The notes under the pieces are model-generated. The model ran no database searches. It was given only the letters and a program-made list of their open reading frames with translations, and was not told the origin of the DNA. Shown here one piece after another: positions 22,481 through 29,826 of a stretch of DNA of 64,000 nt (positions are counted from its first letter, which is position 1; the number at the start of each line of letters is the position of its first letter). This DNA comes from Haloferax marinum (GTDB lineage Archaea > Halobacteriota > Halobacteria > Halobacteriales > Haloferacaceae). A program made the position numbers and the translations under genes. The DNA lies in the NCBI RefSeq assembly GCF_009674625.1, contig NZ_WKJQ01000001.1, positions 186,001-250,000 on the forward strand, given 5' to 3'.

Positions 22481-23167
22481 ATGAGTACGTACACCTTCGA
22501 CGACGTCGCCGTGGTGATGGGGACGTACAACGAAGAACAGGCCATCGGCTCCGTCTTGGCTGACATCGACCGAATCACCGATGGACGAGCGGAAGTCGTC
22601 TGCGTCGATGGCTCTGACGACCGGACCCCAGAGATAGCCCGAAAGATGGGTGCGCGCGTCGTCGAACAAGAACCACAGGGCTACGGCGTCGCGGTCGAGG
22701 CGGCAGTTCTCGCTCCAGACCGACCCGTCGTCGTCACGACGGACTGTGACGACACCTATCCGATGGAGTATCTCCCGAAGTTCCTGGACCTCATCAACGA
22801 CGGCTACGACGTGGTCTCTGGCGACCGAATCTCCAAGGGTGCCGAGACGATGCCCCGGCTCAACCGTCTCGGAAACGTCGCGTTCGCTCGTATCGCTAGT
22901 TTCCTCATGGGTGCGACGGTTCACGACACGACGACCGGAATGCGAGCGTACCGCCGTGACCTCCTCCACGACATCGACTGGACTGAGAACACGGGTCTCT
23001 CGGCAGAACTCCTCATTCGCCCCGCGATGCGAGGCTACAAGATTGCCGAAGTTCCGATTCCGTATCGCGAACGCGCCGGTGAGACCAAACTCGACCCGTT
23101 CGCCGGCGGCGCGGCCATCGCGAAATCCATCGTGAAAGTCTGTCTCGAAGAGCGACTCAGACTCTGA
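22481..23167 (+). CDS. Family 2 glycosyltransferase (dolichol-phosphate sugar synthase type)
   Basis: This 228-residue GT-A fold protein has VVMGTYNEEQAIG at 11-23, VDGSDDRTPE near residue 47, TTDCDDTYP near residue 86 holding the DxD-type metal site, and TTGMRAYRRD plus GLSAELLIRPAMRGYKI, the acceptor-side motifs of dolichol-phosphate mannose or glucose synthases. There is no C-terminal membrane domain, so it works at the cytosolic face. It probably charges a lipid carrier for N-glycosylation of surface proteins. It stands alone. It is similar in type to AglD/AglJ of Haloferax, but which sugar it moves cannot be told. Confidence 0.88.
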   Translation: MSTYTFDDVAVVMGTYNEEQAIGSVLADIDRITDGRAEVVCVDGSDDRTPEIARKMGARVVEQEPQGYGVAVEAAVLAPDRPVVVTTDCDDTYPMEYLPKFLDLINDGYDVVSGDRISKGAETMPRLNRLGNVAFARIASFLMGATVHDTTTGMRAYRRDLLHDIDWTENTGLSAELLIRPAMRGYKIAEVPIPYRERAGETKLDPFAGGAAIAKSIVKVCLEERLRL

Positions 23168-23271
23168 ACTGACCGTTCTCTGTTCGAACTACCGACTCAC
23201 TGGCTCTGCCGGTCGTGCGAATCGACACCAGACCGCACGTCGTTCATACATCGGTCGAACGAACTGAGAGT

Positions 23272-24420
23272 ATGAACCGTCGTCGTTTCCTCGCCGCGCT
23301 CGGTGTAACGTCCGCACTCGCAGGGTGTCTCGGAGACGACCCACCTATCGCAGGCGACGCTGACTCGACAGATACCGACGAGACTACCACCGGCCGTACC
23401 ACAGACGAACCGGCGCGGACTACTGCCGGCCCATTCGACCTCCCAATCCCCGAAGACGAACTCCGAAGAGGGGCACCGAAAGACGCCATCCCGGCTATCA
23501 CGGCCCCTGTCTACTCGGACGATTGGTCGGGATTCGACGAAGTGAACGTCGAACTCCAAGACTCCTTCGAGGTGGTCGGCGTCGAACTCGACGGTATCGC
23601 GCGGGCCTACCCACTGGCCATCCTGAACTGGCACGAAATCGTCAACGACACCTTCGACGGCCGCCCCGTCGTCGTCACCTACTGCCCACTCTGTGGGAGC
23701 GCCGTCGTCGCGGACCGACTCGTCCAGGGCGAACCGACCTACTTCGGCGTCTCGGGACTCCTCTGGATGTCTGACCTCGTGATGTACGACGACCGGACGA
23801 ACTCGCTGTGGAGTCAGGTACTCGCCACAGCGATTCGGGGTGAACTGACCGGCGACACACTGTCACTTCTCCCGGCGACTATCTCGACGTGGGGTGAGTG
23901 GAAGGCGTCGCATCCAGACACCGAAGTGCTCGTCCCACCTCCTGTTTCGGGAACGATTCGCGGCCGGCAGACCCGCCAGTATGCCGTGAATCCCTACACG
24001 AGCTATCAACAGTCCAGCTCTATCGGCATCGGATTCAACGACGAAGTCGACGAGCGCATGCACCCCAAGACGTCCGTCATCGGCATCACGGCCGATGGTG
24101 TCGCGCGCGCGTATCCACTCGACCCGGTGTCGAAAGCAGGCGTCGTCAACGACGACGTCGGAAGCCTTCCAGTCGTCGTCGCGGCGACGATGGACGGAAC
24201 GCTCGCCGCGTACGTCCGCCGAGTCGATGGGTCGGTGCTCGAATTCGAGCGTGATGGGGAGGTTCTCTCCGCGGACGGGTCTCGCTGGGATATCGTCACT
24301 GGACGCGCACTCGACGGTCCCCACGAAGGAACGGTCCTGAATCGTGCCAACGACCGCTCGCCGATGTTCTGGTTCGCGTGGGCTGACTTCAACCCGGAGA
24401 CGGAGATTTACGGCCAGTAG
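23272..24420 (+). CDS. DUF3179 lipoprotein
   Basis: This 382-residue protein begins MNRRRFLAALGVTSALAGC, a twin-arginine signal followed by a lipobox with Cys19, so it should be exported and lipid-anchored. A Thr/Asp-rich linker follows (SDTDETTTGRTTDE-like). The body (DDWSGFDEVNVELQD, VVTYCPLCGSAVVADR, YDDRTNSLWSQV, ISTWGEWKASHPDTEVL) matches DUF3179, a family of exported proteins in marine bacteria and haloarchaea with a conserved CPLCGSA motif that may bind metal or haem. Function unproven. The start is fixed by the signal peptide. Confidence 0.88.
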   Translation: MNRRRFLAALGVTSALAGCLGDDPPIAGDADSTDTDETTTGRTTDEPARTTAGPFDLPIPEDELRRGAPKDAIPAITAPVYSDDWSGFDEVNVELQDSFEVVGVELDGIARAYPLAILNWHEIVNDTFDGRPVVVTYCPLCGSAVVADRLVQGEPTYFGVSGLLWMSDLVMYDDRTNSLWSQVLATAIRGELTGDTLSLLPATISTWGEWKASHPDTEVLVPPPVSGTIRGRQTRQYAVNPYTSYQQSSSIGIGFNDEVDERMHPKTSVIGITADGVARAYPLDPVSKAGVVNDDVGSLPVVVAATMDGTLAAYVRRVDGSVLEFERDGEVLSADGSRWDIVTGRALDGPHEGTVLNRANDRSPMFWFAWADFNPETEIYGQ

Positions 24421-24511
24421 GTTCGTTGCCGTGGTGGCCGTCGCGACGCCCGACGAGGAGTACGTCTATGAAAAAGCAGGGACGGCGTGGGCGAGTACGC
24501 CGGACGGTTCA

Positions 24512-24564
24512 GCGAGATTGGTTACGCCGAGTTGGGATTCGGCGAGATTGGTTACGCCGAGTTG
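24512..24564. repeat. 30-bp-period tandem duplication covering a stop codon
   Basis: A 23-bp stretch at 24512-24534 is repeated exactly at 24542-24564. The right copy contains the TAA stop (24552-24554) and last codons of the small DUF5800-like gene on the minus strand; the left copy repeats that stop. Confidence 0.9.
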
Positions 24565-24755
24565 AGGATGTCGCGCACGCGACGCGGTTCGCCAGTGAGC
24601 GAGGGTTGCTTTTCGACGATTTTCAGCACCTCGTGGTCGGTCACGTCGGGGTAGGATTTACCGATAGCCTCTTCGATGAGTTCCTTTTCGAGTCGGAACT
24701 CCGTGCCTTCGTAGACCACGTCGACACCATCGTCGTCGAAGGAGAGAATCGTCAT
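24552..24755 (-). CDS. Small conserved haloarchaeal protein, DUF5800-like
   Basis: This 67-residue protein (MTILSFDDDGVDVVYEG, then EFRLEKELIEEAIGKSYPDVTD-like text and VLKIVEKQPSL) matches a short haloarchaeal family I recall as DUF5800. It is acidic and probably a compact alpha/beta protein. Function unknown. The ATG at 24755 is chosen over one seven codons upstream because the conserved text begins there. It is convergent with the DUF3179 gene, and its 3' end is tandemly duplicated. Confidence 0.7.
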   Translation of the reverse strand: MTILSFDDDGVDVVYEGTEFRLEKELIEEAIGKSYPDVTDHEVLKIVEKQPSLTGEPRRVRDILNSA

Positions 24756-24846
24756 ATCCGTCCTTCCTCCCTGCACGTATTTAAACGCACGTTGTCACCG
24801 GCGAAACCGACTGACGCAGGCGCGTCAGACGTGTGTCTTGCGGGTC

Positions 24847-24855
24847 GTTTATTAT
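24847..24855 (+). promoter_or_regulatory. TATA box of the beta-helix protein gene
   Basis: GTTTATTAT is centred about 27 nt before the GTG at 24878. An in-frame ATG at 24854 overlaps this box, so it is unlikely to be the start. Confidence 0.5.
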
Positions 24856-24877
24856 GGCCGGCGTGTTGGGTCCGGGT

Positions 24878-25729
24878 GTGTCACTGGGTACGGACCCGCT
24901 CGAAGCGCTCGAAATCCCTGACGAGACGACCGTCGAGGAACACGACCTCGTAACCGACGGCGACGTCGTCGTCGGTGGCCAAAGCACCATCGAGTTCGGT
25001 GTTCGCGGCCGGAACGTCTTGGCCGGCGAACGCGTCACCTTCGGCGGCGATATCGAGGCAGAAGGCGACTGCCGATTGGACTTGCTGGACGACGTCGCTG
25101 GAAACGTCCTCGTCGGTGAAGACGCGTATCTGGGAGAACGCGTTCACATCGCGGGGCGACTCATGGTCTCTGGCGACCTCGATATCGGTGACGACGTCGA
25201 CATCGAGGAGGGATTCGAGGCCAACGGATGGATCGTCATCCGCAACCCGGTCCCGACGCTCGTCTTCTACTTCATCGTCCTCTCGCAACTGCTCAGACTG
25301 GGGGAAGACGAAGCGGCCGACGAACTCGCCGAGACGTTACAGGGCGAGTCGCCGAACGACCCACTCATCATCCCCCGAAACGCCACGGTCTCCGACGACG
25401 CGTGGCGTGTCTCGACGCCCGCAGATATCGGGTCGTCGTGTCGCATCCACGGAAACATCCGCGCCCGGTCTATCGACCTCGGCGAGGACAACAACGTCTT
25501 CGGGAGCCTCCGCGCCCGCAACGACATCGTCGTCGGGTCGGGCACTCGAATCCACGGCGACGTGACCACTCGAAACGGCGAAGTCGTCATCGAAGAAGGT
25601 GCACGCGTCCTCGGCGACGTCTCCTGTAAGGACCTCTTGCTCGAACAGGGGGCTCTCGTCGACGGGACGATGCGCGCCCGCGGTGAGATGCGTATCCACC
25701 GCGACAACTTCGGCCGCGACGCCGAATGA
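24878..25729 (+). CDS. Polymer-forming beta-helix (bactofilin-like) protein
   Basis: This protein of about 283 residues has two runs of short strand repeats: residues 20-105 (LVTDGDVVVGGQSTIEFGV, GNVLVGEDAYLGERVHIAG) and 185-280 (GSSCRIHGNIRARSIDLGED, GTRIHGDVTTRNGEVVIEEG). Both have the G-x-hydrophobic spacing of a left- or right-handed beta helix, as in bactofilins. A hydrophobic segment (PTLVFYFIVLSQLLRLG) and an acidic helix sit between them. Bactofilins self-assemble without nucleotide into filaments that scaffold cell-shape or surface proteins; membrane attachment through the middle segment is inference. The GTG start is chosen by promoter spacing; ATG 24854 is the alternative. Confidence 0.75.
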   Translation: MSLGTDPLEALEIPDETTVEEHDLVTDGDVVVGGQSTIEFGVRGRNVLAGERVTFGGDIEAEGDCRLDLLDDVAGNVLVGEDAYLGERVHIAGRLMVSGDLDIGDDVDIEEGFEANGWIVIRNPVPTLVFYFIVLSQLLRLGEDEAADELAETLQGESPNDPLIIPRNATVSDDAWRVSTPADIGSSCRIHGNIRARSIDLGEDNNVFGSLRARNDIVVGSGTRIHGDVTTRNGEVVIEEGARVLGDVSCKDLLLEQGALVDGTMRARGEMRIHRDNFGRDAE

Positions 25730-25796
25730 GTTGGATAAGAACAGTCGCTGTTTGAGTCTACCCAACGTTTAGGCCATCTGCTGGTGACTGTCGTGT

Positions 25797-26666
25797 ATGG
25801 ACAATCGACTGAGACTTTTCGCGGTTGCCCTCCTCGTGGTTCTCGCAGGATGTACTGGCGGCGCCAATATGGGCGGCGCTGACGGCGGCGGAGAGAGTGT
25901 CAGCATGTCTGCTGACGTGACGGGCGGTGAAGAAGTCGAACAGGCTGGCAGTGGTGGCGACGAGTTGCCGCAAGTGCAACAGCGCGCCATCATCAAAAAC
26001 GGCCGGCTCAGCCTCACCGTCGAGCAGTTCAACACCTCACGCGACGACGCCGAAGCGCTGGCGGAGTCCTACGGTGGCTACGTGAGTGACTCGAACGAGC
26101 GCGTCGTTCGGCAGAGTGGCGGCACCTACCGCGCTGGCGAACTCGTCGTCCGCGTCCCCTCCGAGAACTTCTCGGCGTTCGTCGCCGACGCGAAGACGCT
26201 CGGTGAGGTCGAACACGTCGATACGAGCTCCGAAGACGTCACCGACCAACTGGTCGATATCGAGGCCCGACTCAGCAACCTCCGTGCCCAGCGTGACCGC
26301 CTCCGTGAACTCTACGAGGACGCGAACACGACCCAAGACGTGCTCGCGGTCGAACGACGCCTCACCGAAGTACAGACTGAAATCGAACGACTCGAAGCGA
26401 GACAAGAGTCGCTCGAAGACCGTGCTGCGCTCTCGACGGTTCGAATCTCACTCTCAGAGCGACCACCGGGCCCAGCGCAGTGGTACGACACGCCCGTCCT
26501 CGAAGCGTTCTCTGAATCGGTCAACGGCGTGTTCGTCACGCTTCGAGCGATGGTCGTCGCGTTCGCGTACGCTGCACCGTACGTCATCGTCTTCGGTGGG
26601 CTGTTCGCCCTCTTCGGCGGTGGTGCGGTCGTCGCCGGGCGCGCAGCACTCAAGCGAATCTCCTAG
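25797..26666 (+). CDS. DUF4349 lipoprotein
   Basis: This 289-residue protein has a lipobox (LLVVLAGC, Cys19), a Gly-rich linker, a DUF4349 body (IIKNGRLSLTVEQF, ESYGGYVSDSNE, LVVRVPSENFSAFVAD), a coiled coil (about residues 150-205, LRAQRDRLRELYEDA to RLEARQESLEDRA) and a C-terminal membrane segment (about 255-280). It would be anchored at both ends on the outer face of the cell membrane. Function unknown; family members appear in envelope-stress contexts in bacteria. A T9 run after the stop (26688-26696) is a likely terminator. Confidence 0.88.
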   Translation: MDNRLRLFAVALLVVLAGCTGGANMGGADGGGESVSMSADVTGGEEVEQAGSGGDELPQVQQRAIIKNGRLSLTVEQFNTSRDDAEALAESYGGYVSDSNERVVRQSGGTYRAGELVVRVPSENFSAFVADAKTLGEVEHVDTSSEDVTDQLVDIEARLSNLRAQRDRLRELYEDANTTQDVLAVERRLTEVQTEIERLEARQESLEDRAALSTVRISLSERPPGPAQWYDTPVLEAFSESVNGVFVTLRAMVVAFAYAAPYVIVFGGLFALFGGGAVVAGRAALKRIS

Positions 26667-26687
26667 CGACTTCCCGCCCGTCTCCGA

Positions 26688-26696
26688 TTTTTTTTT
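26688..26696 (+). terminator. Oligo-T terminator after the DUF4349 gene
   Basis: Nine consecutive T residues lie 22 bp after the stop codon of the DUF4349 lipoprotein gene. Archaeal RNA polymerase terminates at such U-runs without needing a hairpin. Confidence 0.6.
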
Positions 26697-26744
26697 CTCG
26701 TCTCACGGGGAGCGTTTTTCCGCCTCCGCGACGTTCGTCCACGC

Positions 26745-27920
26745 ATGCTCTCACTCGCACTCGCCGGTAAACCGAACGCCGGCAAGTCGACGTTCTACAC
26801 TGCCTCGACGCTCGCGGAGGTAGACGTTGCAAACTATCCGTTCACGACTATCGACGCCAACCGCGGTGTCACGCACGCGCGGACACGGTGTCCCTGTCTC
26901 GACCGCGACGAACGTTGTGGGAACTGCGAAGACGGTATTCGGTACGTCTCTGTCGAACTCGTCGACGTTGCCGGCCTCGTCCCCGGTGCGCACGAGGGCC
27001 GCGGCCTCGGTAACCAGTTCCTCGACGAACTCACGAACGCGGACGTCATCGTCAACGTGGTCGATGCCTCCGGCGGCACGAACGCAGAAGGCGAACCCGT
27101 CGAAGTCGGGACGTTCGACCCCGTCGAAGAAGTCGATTTCATCGAAGAAGAACTCGAACAGTGGTTGGCGGGTATCGTCGAACGGAATTGGGAGACCGTC
27201 GTCCGGAAATCTCGCTCGCCAGATTTCGACCTCGACGACGCCCTCGCAGACCTGTTGACTGGTGTCGGCGCGAGCGAGTACGACATCCAGGCCGTCCTCC
27301 GAGAACTCGAGTACTCCCCGAATCCTCGCGAGTGGACCGACGAAGACCGTCTCGTCCTCGCGAGAGCGATTCGCCAGCGGACGAAACCCATCATCCTCGT
27401 CGCCAACAAGGTCGACATCGCACCCGAGGAGAACCTCGAACGACTCGCTGCAACTGGAAAGCCCGTCATCGCGGCCACCGCAGACGGAGAACTCGCGCTC
27501 CGCCGGGCACGAGAGGCCGGCATCGTCGACTACCATCCCGGTGACGACGACTTCGAACTCGTCGGTGACGTCAGCGGCGCCCAACAGAAGGGACTCGAAC
27601 GAATTGGTGACTTGATGGCCGAACACGGCGGGACCGGTATCCAGAACGCCATCGACACGGCGGTCTACGACGTCCTCGACCACATCACGGTCTACCCGGT
27701 CCAAAACGAGTCGAAGTGGACCGACGGGACGGGGAACGTCCTGCCGGACGCCTTCTTGCTCCCACGGGGGTCGACGCCACGTGACCTCGCGTACGCAGTC
27801 CACTCCGACATCGGTGACGGCTACCTCCACGCGGTCGACGCGAAGTCGAAACGCCGAATCGCAGAAGACCACGAACTCAGTGAAGGCGACGTCATCAAAA
27901 TCGTCTCGACGGCCAAATAA
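26745..27920 (+). CDS. YchF/Obg-family GTPase, archaeal
   Basis: This 391-residue protein has G1 GKPNAGKST at 8-16, G3 VDVAGLVPGAHEGRGLG near residue 72, G4 ANKVD near residue 220 and a C-terminal TGS domain (about 310-391, ending GDVIKIVSTAK). An insert with four cysteines (CPCLDRDERCGNC, about residues 47-60) lies between G1 and G3; it is typical of the archaeal branch and may bind zinc. Obg/YchF GTPases associate with ribosomes and translation stress. The gene is monocistronic. Confidence 0.92.
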   Translation: MLSLALAGKPNAGKSTFYTASTLAEVDVANYPFTTIDANRGVTHARTRCPCLDRDERCGNCEDGIRYVSVELVDVAGLVPGAHEGRGLGNQFLDELTNADVIVNVVDASGGTNAEGEPVEVGTFDPVEEVDFIEEELEQWLAGIVERNWETVVRKSRSPDFDLDDALADLLTGVGASEYDIQAVLRELEYSPNPREWTDEDRLVLARAIRQRTKPIILVANKVDIAPEENLERLAATGKPVIAATADGELALRRAREAGIVDYHPGDDDFELVGDVSGAQQKGLERIGDLMAEHGGTGIQNAIDTAVYDVLDHITVYPVQNESKWTDGTGNVLPDAFLLPRGSTPRDLAYAVHSDIGDGYLHAVDAKSKRRIAEDHELSEGDVIKIVSTAK

Positions 27921-28239
27921 CTGGCAGAGCGCTGTCTTTCTCTCCGTTTTCGTGTGGTGTTCTACCGAGTAGCAGTGTGTCGGCCTCGCCACCCATACAC
28001 CATATATTGCTATACAGAATTGGCTCTGTGAGCGCAATATCTATCGACCCCAATTTCACCACGCTGAGTGTCCTGTGCACCGACGTCGTTTGCGCCGCCT
28101 CCTGACGCAAACGTTTCAAAATCTGTGACAAGTGTTGACGGTGCTCGCGCACGTTCTCTCAGTATGGTGCGACACAGGGGTTTGGTTGGACACAGGGGTA
28201 TGGTGCGACACAGGGTACCTCACGCATGGTGGTGGGAGG
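27921..28239. other. 319-bp intergenic region with hairpin and minisatellite
   Basis: The stretch contains an AT-rich patch (CCATATATTGCTATACAG near 28000). A perfect 8-bp inverted repeat (CGTTTGCG at 28087-28094, CGCAAACG at 28106-28113) has an 11-nt loop. An 18-bp minisatellite lies just before the CapA-like gene. No gene was seen. Confidence 0.5.
28163..28216. repeat. 18-bp minisatellite, three copies
   Basis: Three 18-bp units share GACACAGGGG at 28171, 28189 and 28207 (the last one base short). The units alternate between TATGGTGC and TTTGGTTG starts. It lies 24 bp before the CapA-like gene start, where it could affect the promoter or 5' leader. Confidence 0.85.
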
Positions 28240-29241
28240 ATGTCTGAGACGGTCACACTCGGGTTCACGGGAGACGTGATGTTGGGGAGACTCGTGAACC
28301 AGCGGCAAGAACACCGTCCACCGCACGCCGTGTGGGGGTCGATGCGAGAGTTGCTCTCGGAGCTCGATGGTCTCTTCATCAATCTCGAATGCTGTCTCTC
28401 GACGCGGGGGCGACCGTGGACCCTCACACACCACCCCTTCCACTTCCGTGCCGACCCAGCGTGGGCGATTCCAGCATTGCAGGACGTTGGCGTCACGTGG
28501 ACGGCGCTCGCCAACAATCACGTCCTCGACTTCGGTGAAGACGCCCTGGAAGATACGTTCGTGGCCCTCGAATCGGGAGGTATTCCGTACGGCGGTGCCG
28601 GTCGAACCGAGGCCGACGCGTGGCAACCGAGTCACGTTCGCGTCGCTGGACTCGATATCGCGTTCGTCGCCTTCACCGACAACACGCCGGAGTTCGCCGC
28701 CGCCGCCGACGAACCGGGCACGGCCTACGTCGAAATCGACCCGAACGACGAAGCGTGTCTCGAACGCGTCGGTGACGCACTCGCACGTGCTCGAGCGGGC
28801 GACCCGGACCTTCTCGTCGTCTCGTCGCACTGGGGGCCGAACATGCGTGAGTACCCACCACCATCGTTCCAGCAGTTCGCACGATGGCTGGTCGAACACG
28901 GTGCCGATATCGTCCACGGCCACAGCGCACACGCGTTCCAGGGCGTCGAACTGTTCGACGACTCGCTCATCCTCTACGACACGGGCGACTTCGTCGACGA
29001 CTACGCAGTCGATTCGGTGTTGCGAAACGACCGGAGCTTTCTCTTCGAAGTCGAAGTGACCGAGACGGGAGTCGTCCAGAAGCTTCGGATGGTCCCGACC
29101 GAAATCGCAGAATTCGCCGTTCACGAGGCATTTCCAGCGGTGGCGACGTGGTGTCGTGAGAAGATGGTCGAACGGTCGTCTCCGTTCGACACGGTGGTCG
29201 ACGTCGAAGACGAGGCGCTCGTCGTCCGCCTCCCGCAGTAA
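28240..29241 (+). CDS. CapA/PgsA-like metallophosphoesterase-fold protein
   Basis: This 333-residue protein starts MSETVTLGFTGDVMLGR, the typical opening of the CapA (PGA synthesis) family. It continues with FINLECCLST, ALANNHVLDFG near residue 93, VSSHWGPNMREYPP near residue 195 and IVHGHSAHAFQG near residue 225. These histidines and acids match the calcineurin-like metal site. Bacterial CapA helps make or export poly-gamma-glutamate; the haloarchaeal role is not established, and no capsule ligase genes are adjacent. There is no signal peptide. The start is placed after the minisatellite, which in another reading would be translated. Confidence 0.85.
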   Translation: MSETVTLGFTGDVMLGRLVNQRQEHRPPHAVWGSMRELLSELDGLFINLECCLSTRGRPWTLTHHPFHFRADPAWAIPALQDVGVTWTALANNHVLDFGEDALEDTFVALESGGIPYGGAGRTEADAWQPSHVRVAGLDIAFVAFTDNTPEFAAAADEPGTAYVEIDPNDEACLERVGDALARARAGDPDLLVVSSHWGPNMREYPPPSFQQFARWLVEHGADIVHGHSAHAFQGVELFDDSLILYDTGDFVDDYAVDSVLRNDRSFLFEVEVTETGVVQKLRMVPTEIAEFAVHEAFPAVATWCREKMVERSSPFDTVVDVEDEALVVRLPQ

Positions 29242-29306
29242 TCCGGTTCGAGGGTCTTCCCGTCAGAGCGCGAACGCTGATACCTGTTGTCTGCGTACGA
29301 CTGTGT

Positions 29307-29720
29307 ATGGCAACTGGCTCACAGGTCTTCGTGCGGTCACGACTCTCTACGTCGGAGACGCGCGTTCTTCTCGGAATCGGTCTCGCTATCGCGCTCGTTG
29401 CGGGCCTGGTCTTTCGTATCGTGGGACATCTGGTGTTGGACCCGTCGAACCCGGTGGTCGTCGCTGCCATCTTCGTACTGACTATCCCCTTGATGTGGGG
29501 ACTTGCTGTTGCCGTGTTCCGCTGGCGCGGCCTCGACGGAGTAGAACGACGTGAGGGCGCTGTCCTTCTCGTCGTCCCAGGAATGCTTGTCGACGCGGTT
29601 TCGACGGCGTTGTTTTCGGTCGTCTACCCGAATATGAGCCTCGCCGCTGCCGGACTCTTTGGCGGACTCTTACTCTTGGCCTACGCGACGGTGTTGGTCG
29701 CAGGATTTCTCTCTCGGTGA
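29307..29720 (+). CDS. Four-helix membrane protein (DUF5367-like)
   Basis: This 137-residue protein has four hydrophobic segments, at about residues 20-40, 50-68, 84-103 and 112-135, and a short basic N-terminus. The order and the short charged loop (RWRGLDGVERREG) resemble small DUF5367-type membrane proteins, a call made from memory. Function unknown. It converges on the NhaC antiporter gene. Confidence 0.6.
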   Translation: MATGSQVFVRSRLSTSETRVLLGIGLAIALVAGLVFRIVGHLVLDPSNPVVVAAIFVLTIPLMWGLAVAVFRWRGLDGVERREGAVLLVVPGMLVDAVSTALFSVVYPNMSLAAAGLFGGLLLLAYATVLVAGFLSR

Positions 29721-29826
29721 GGTACTGTCGTTGCAATCACCCGACGACTGCGAAGAGACCGACGACTGACCGGTCCTGTCGACACTCGCTCTAAATAGAA
29801 GGGCCGGCCCGTCGTGGGCCGAGCGT

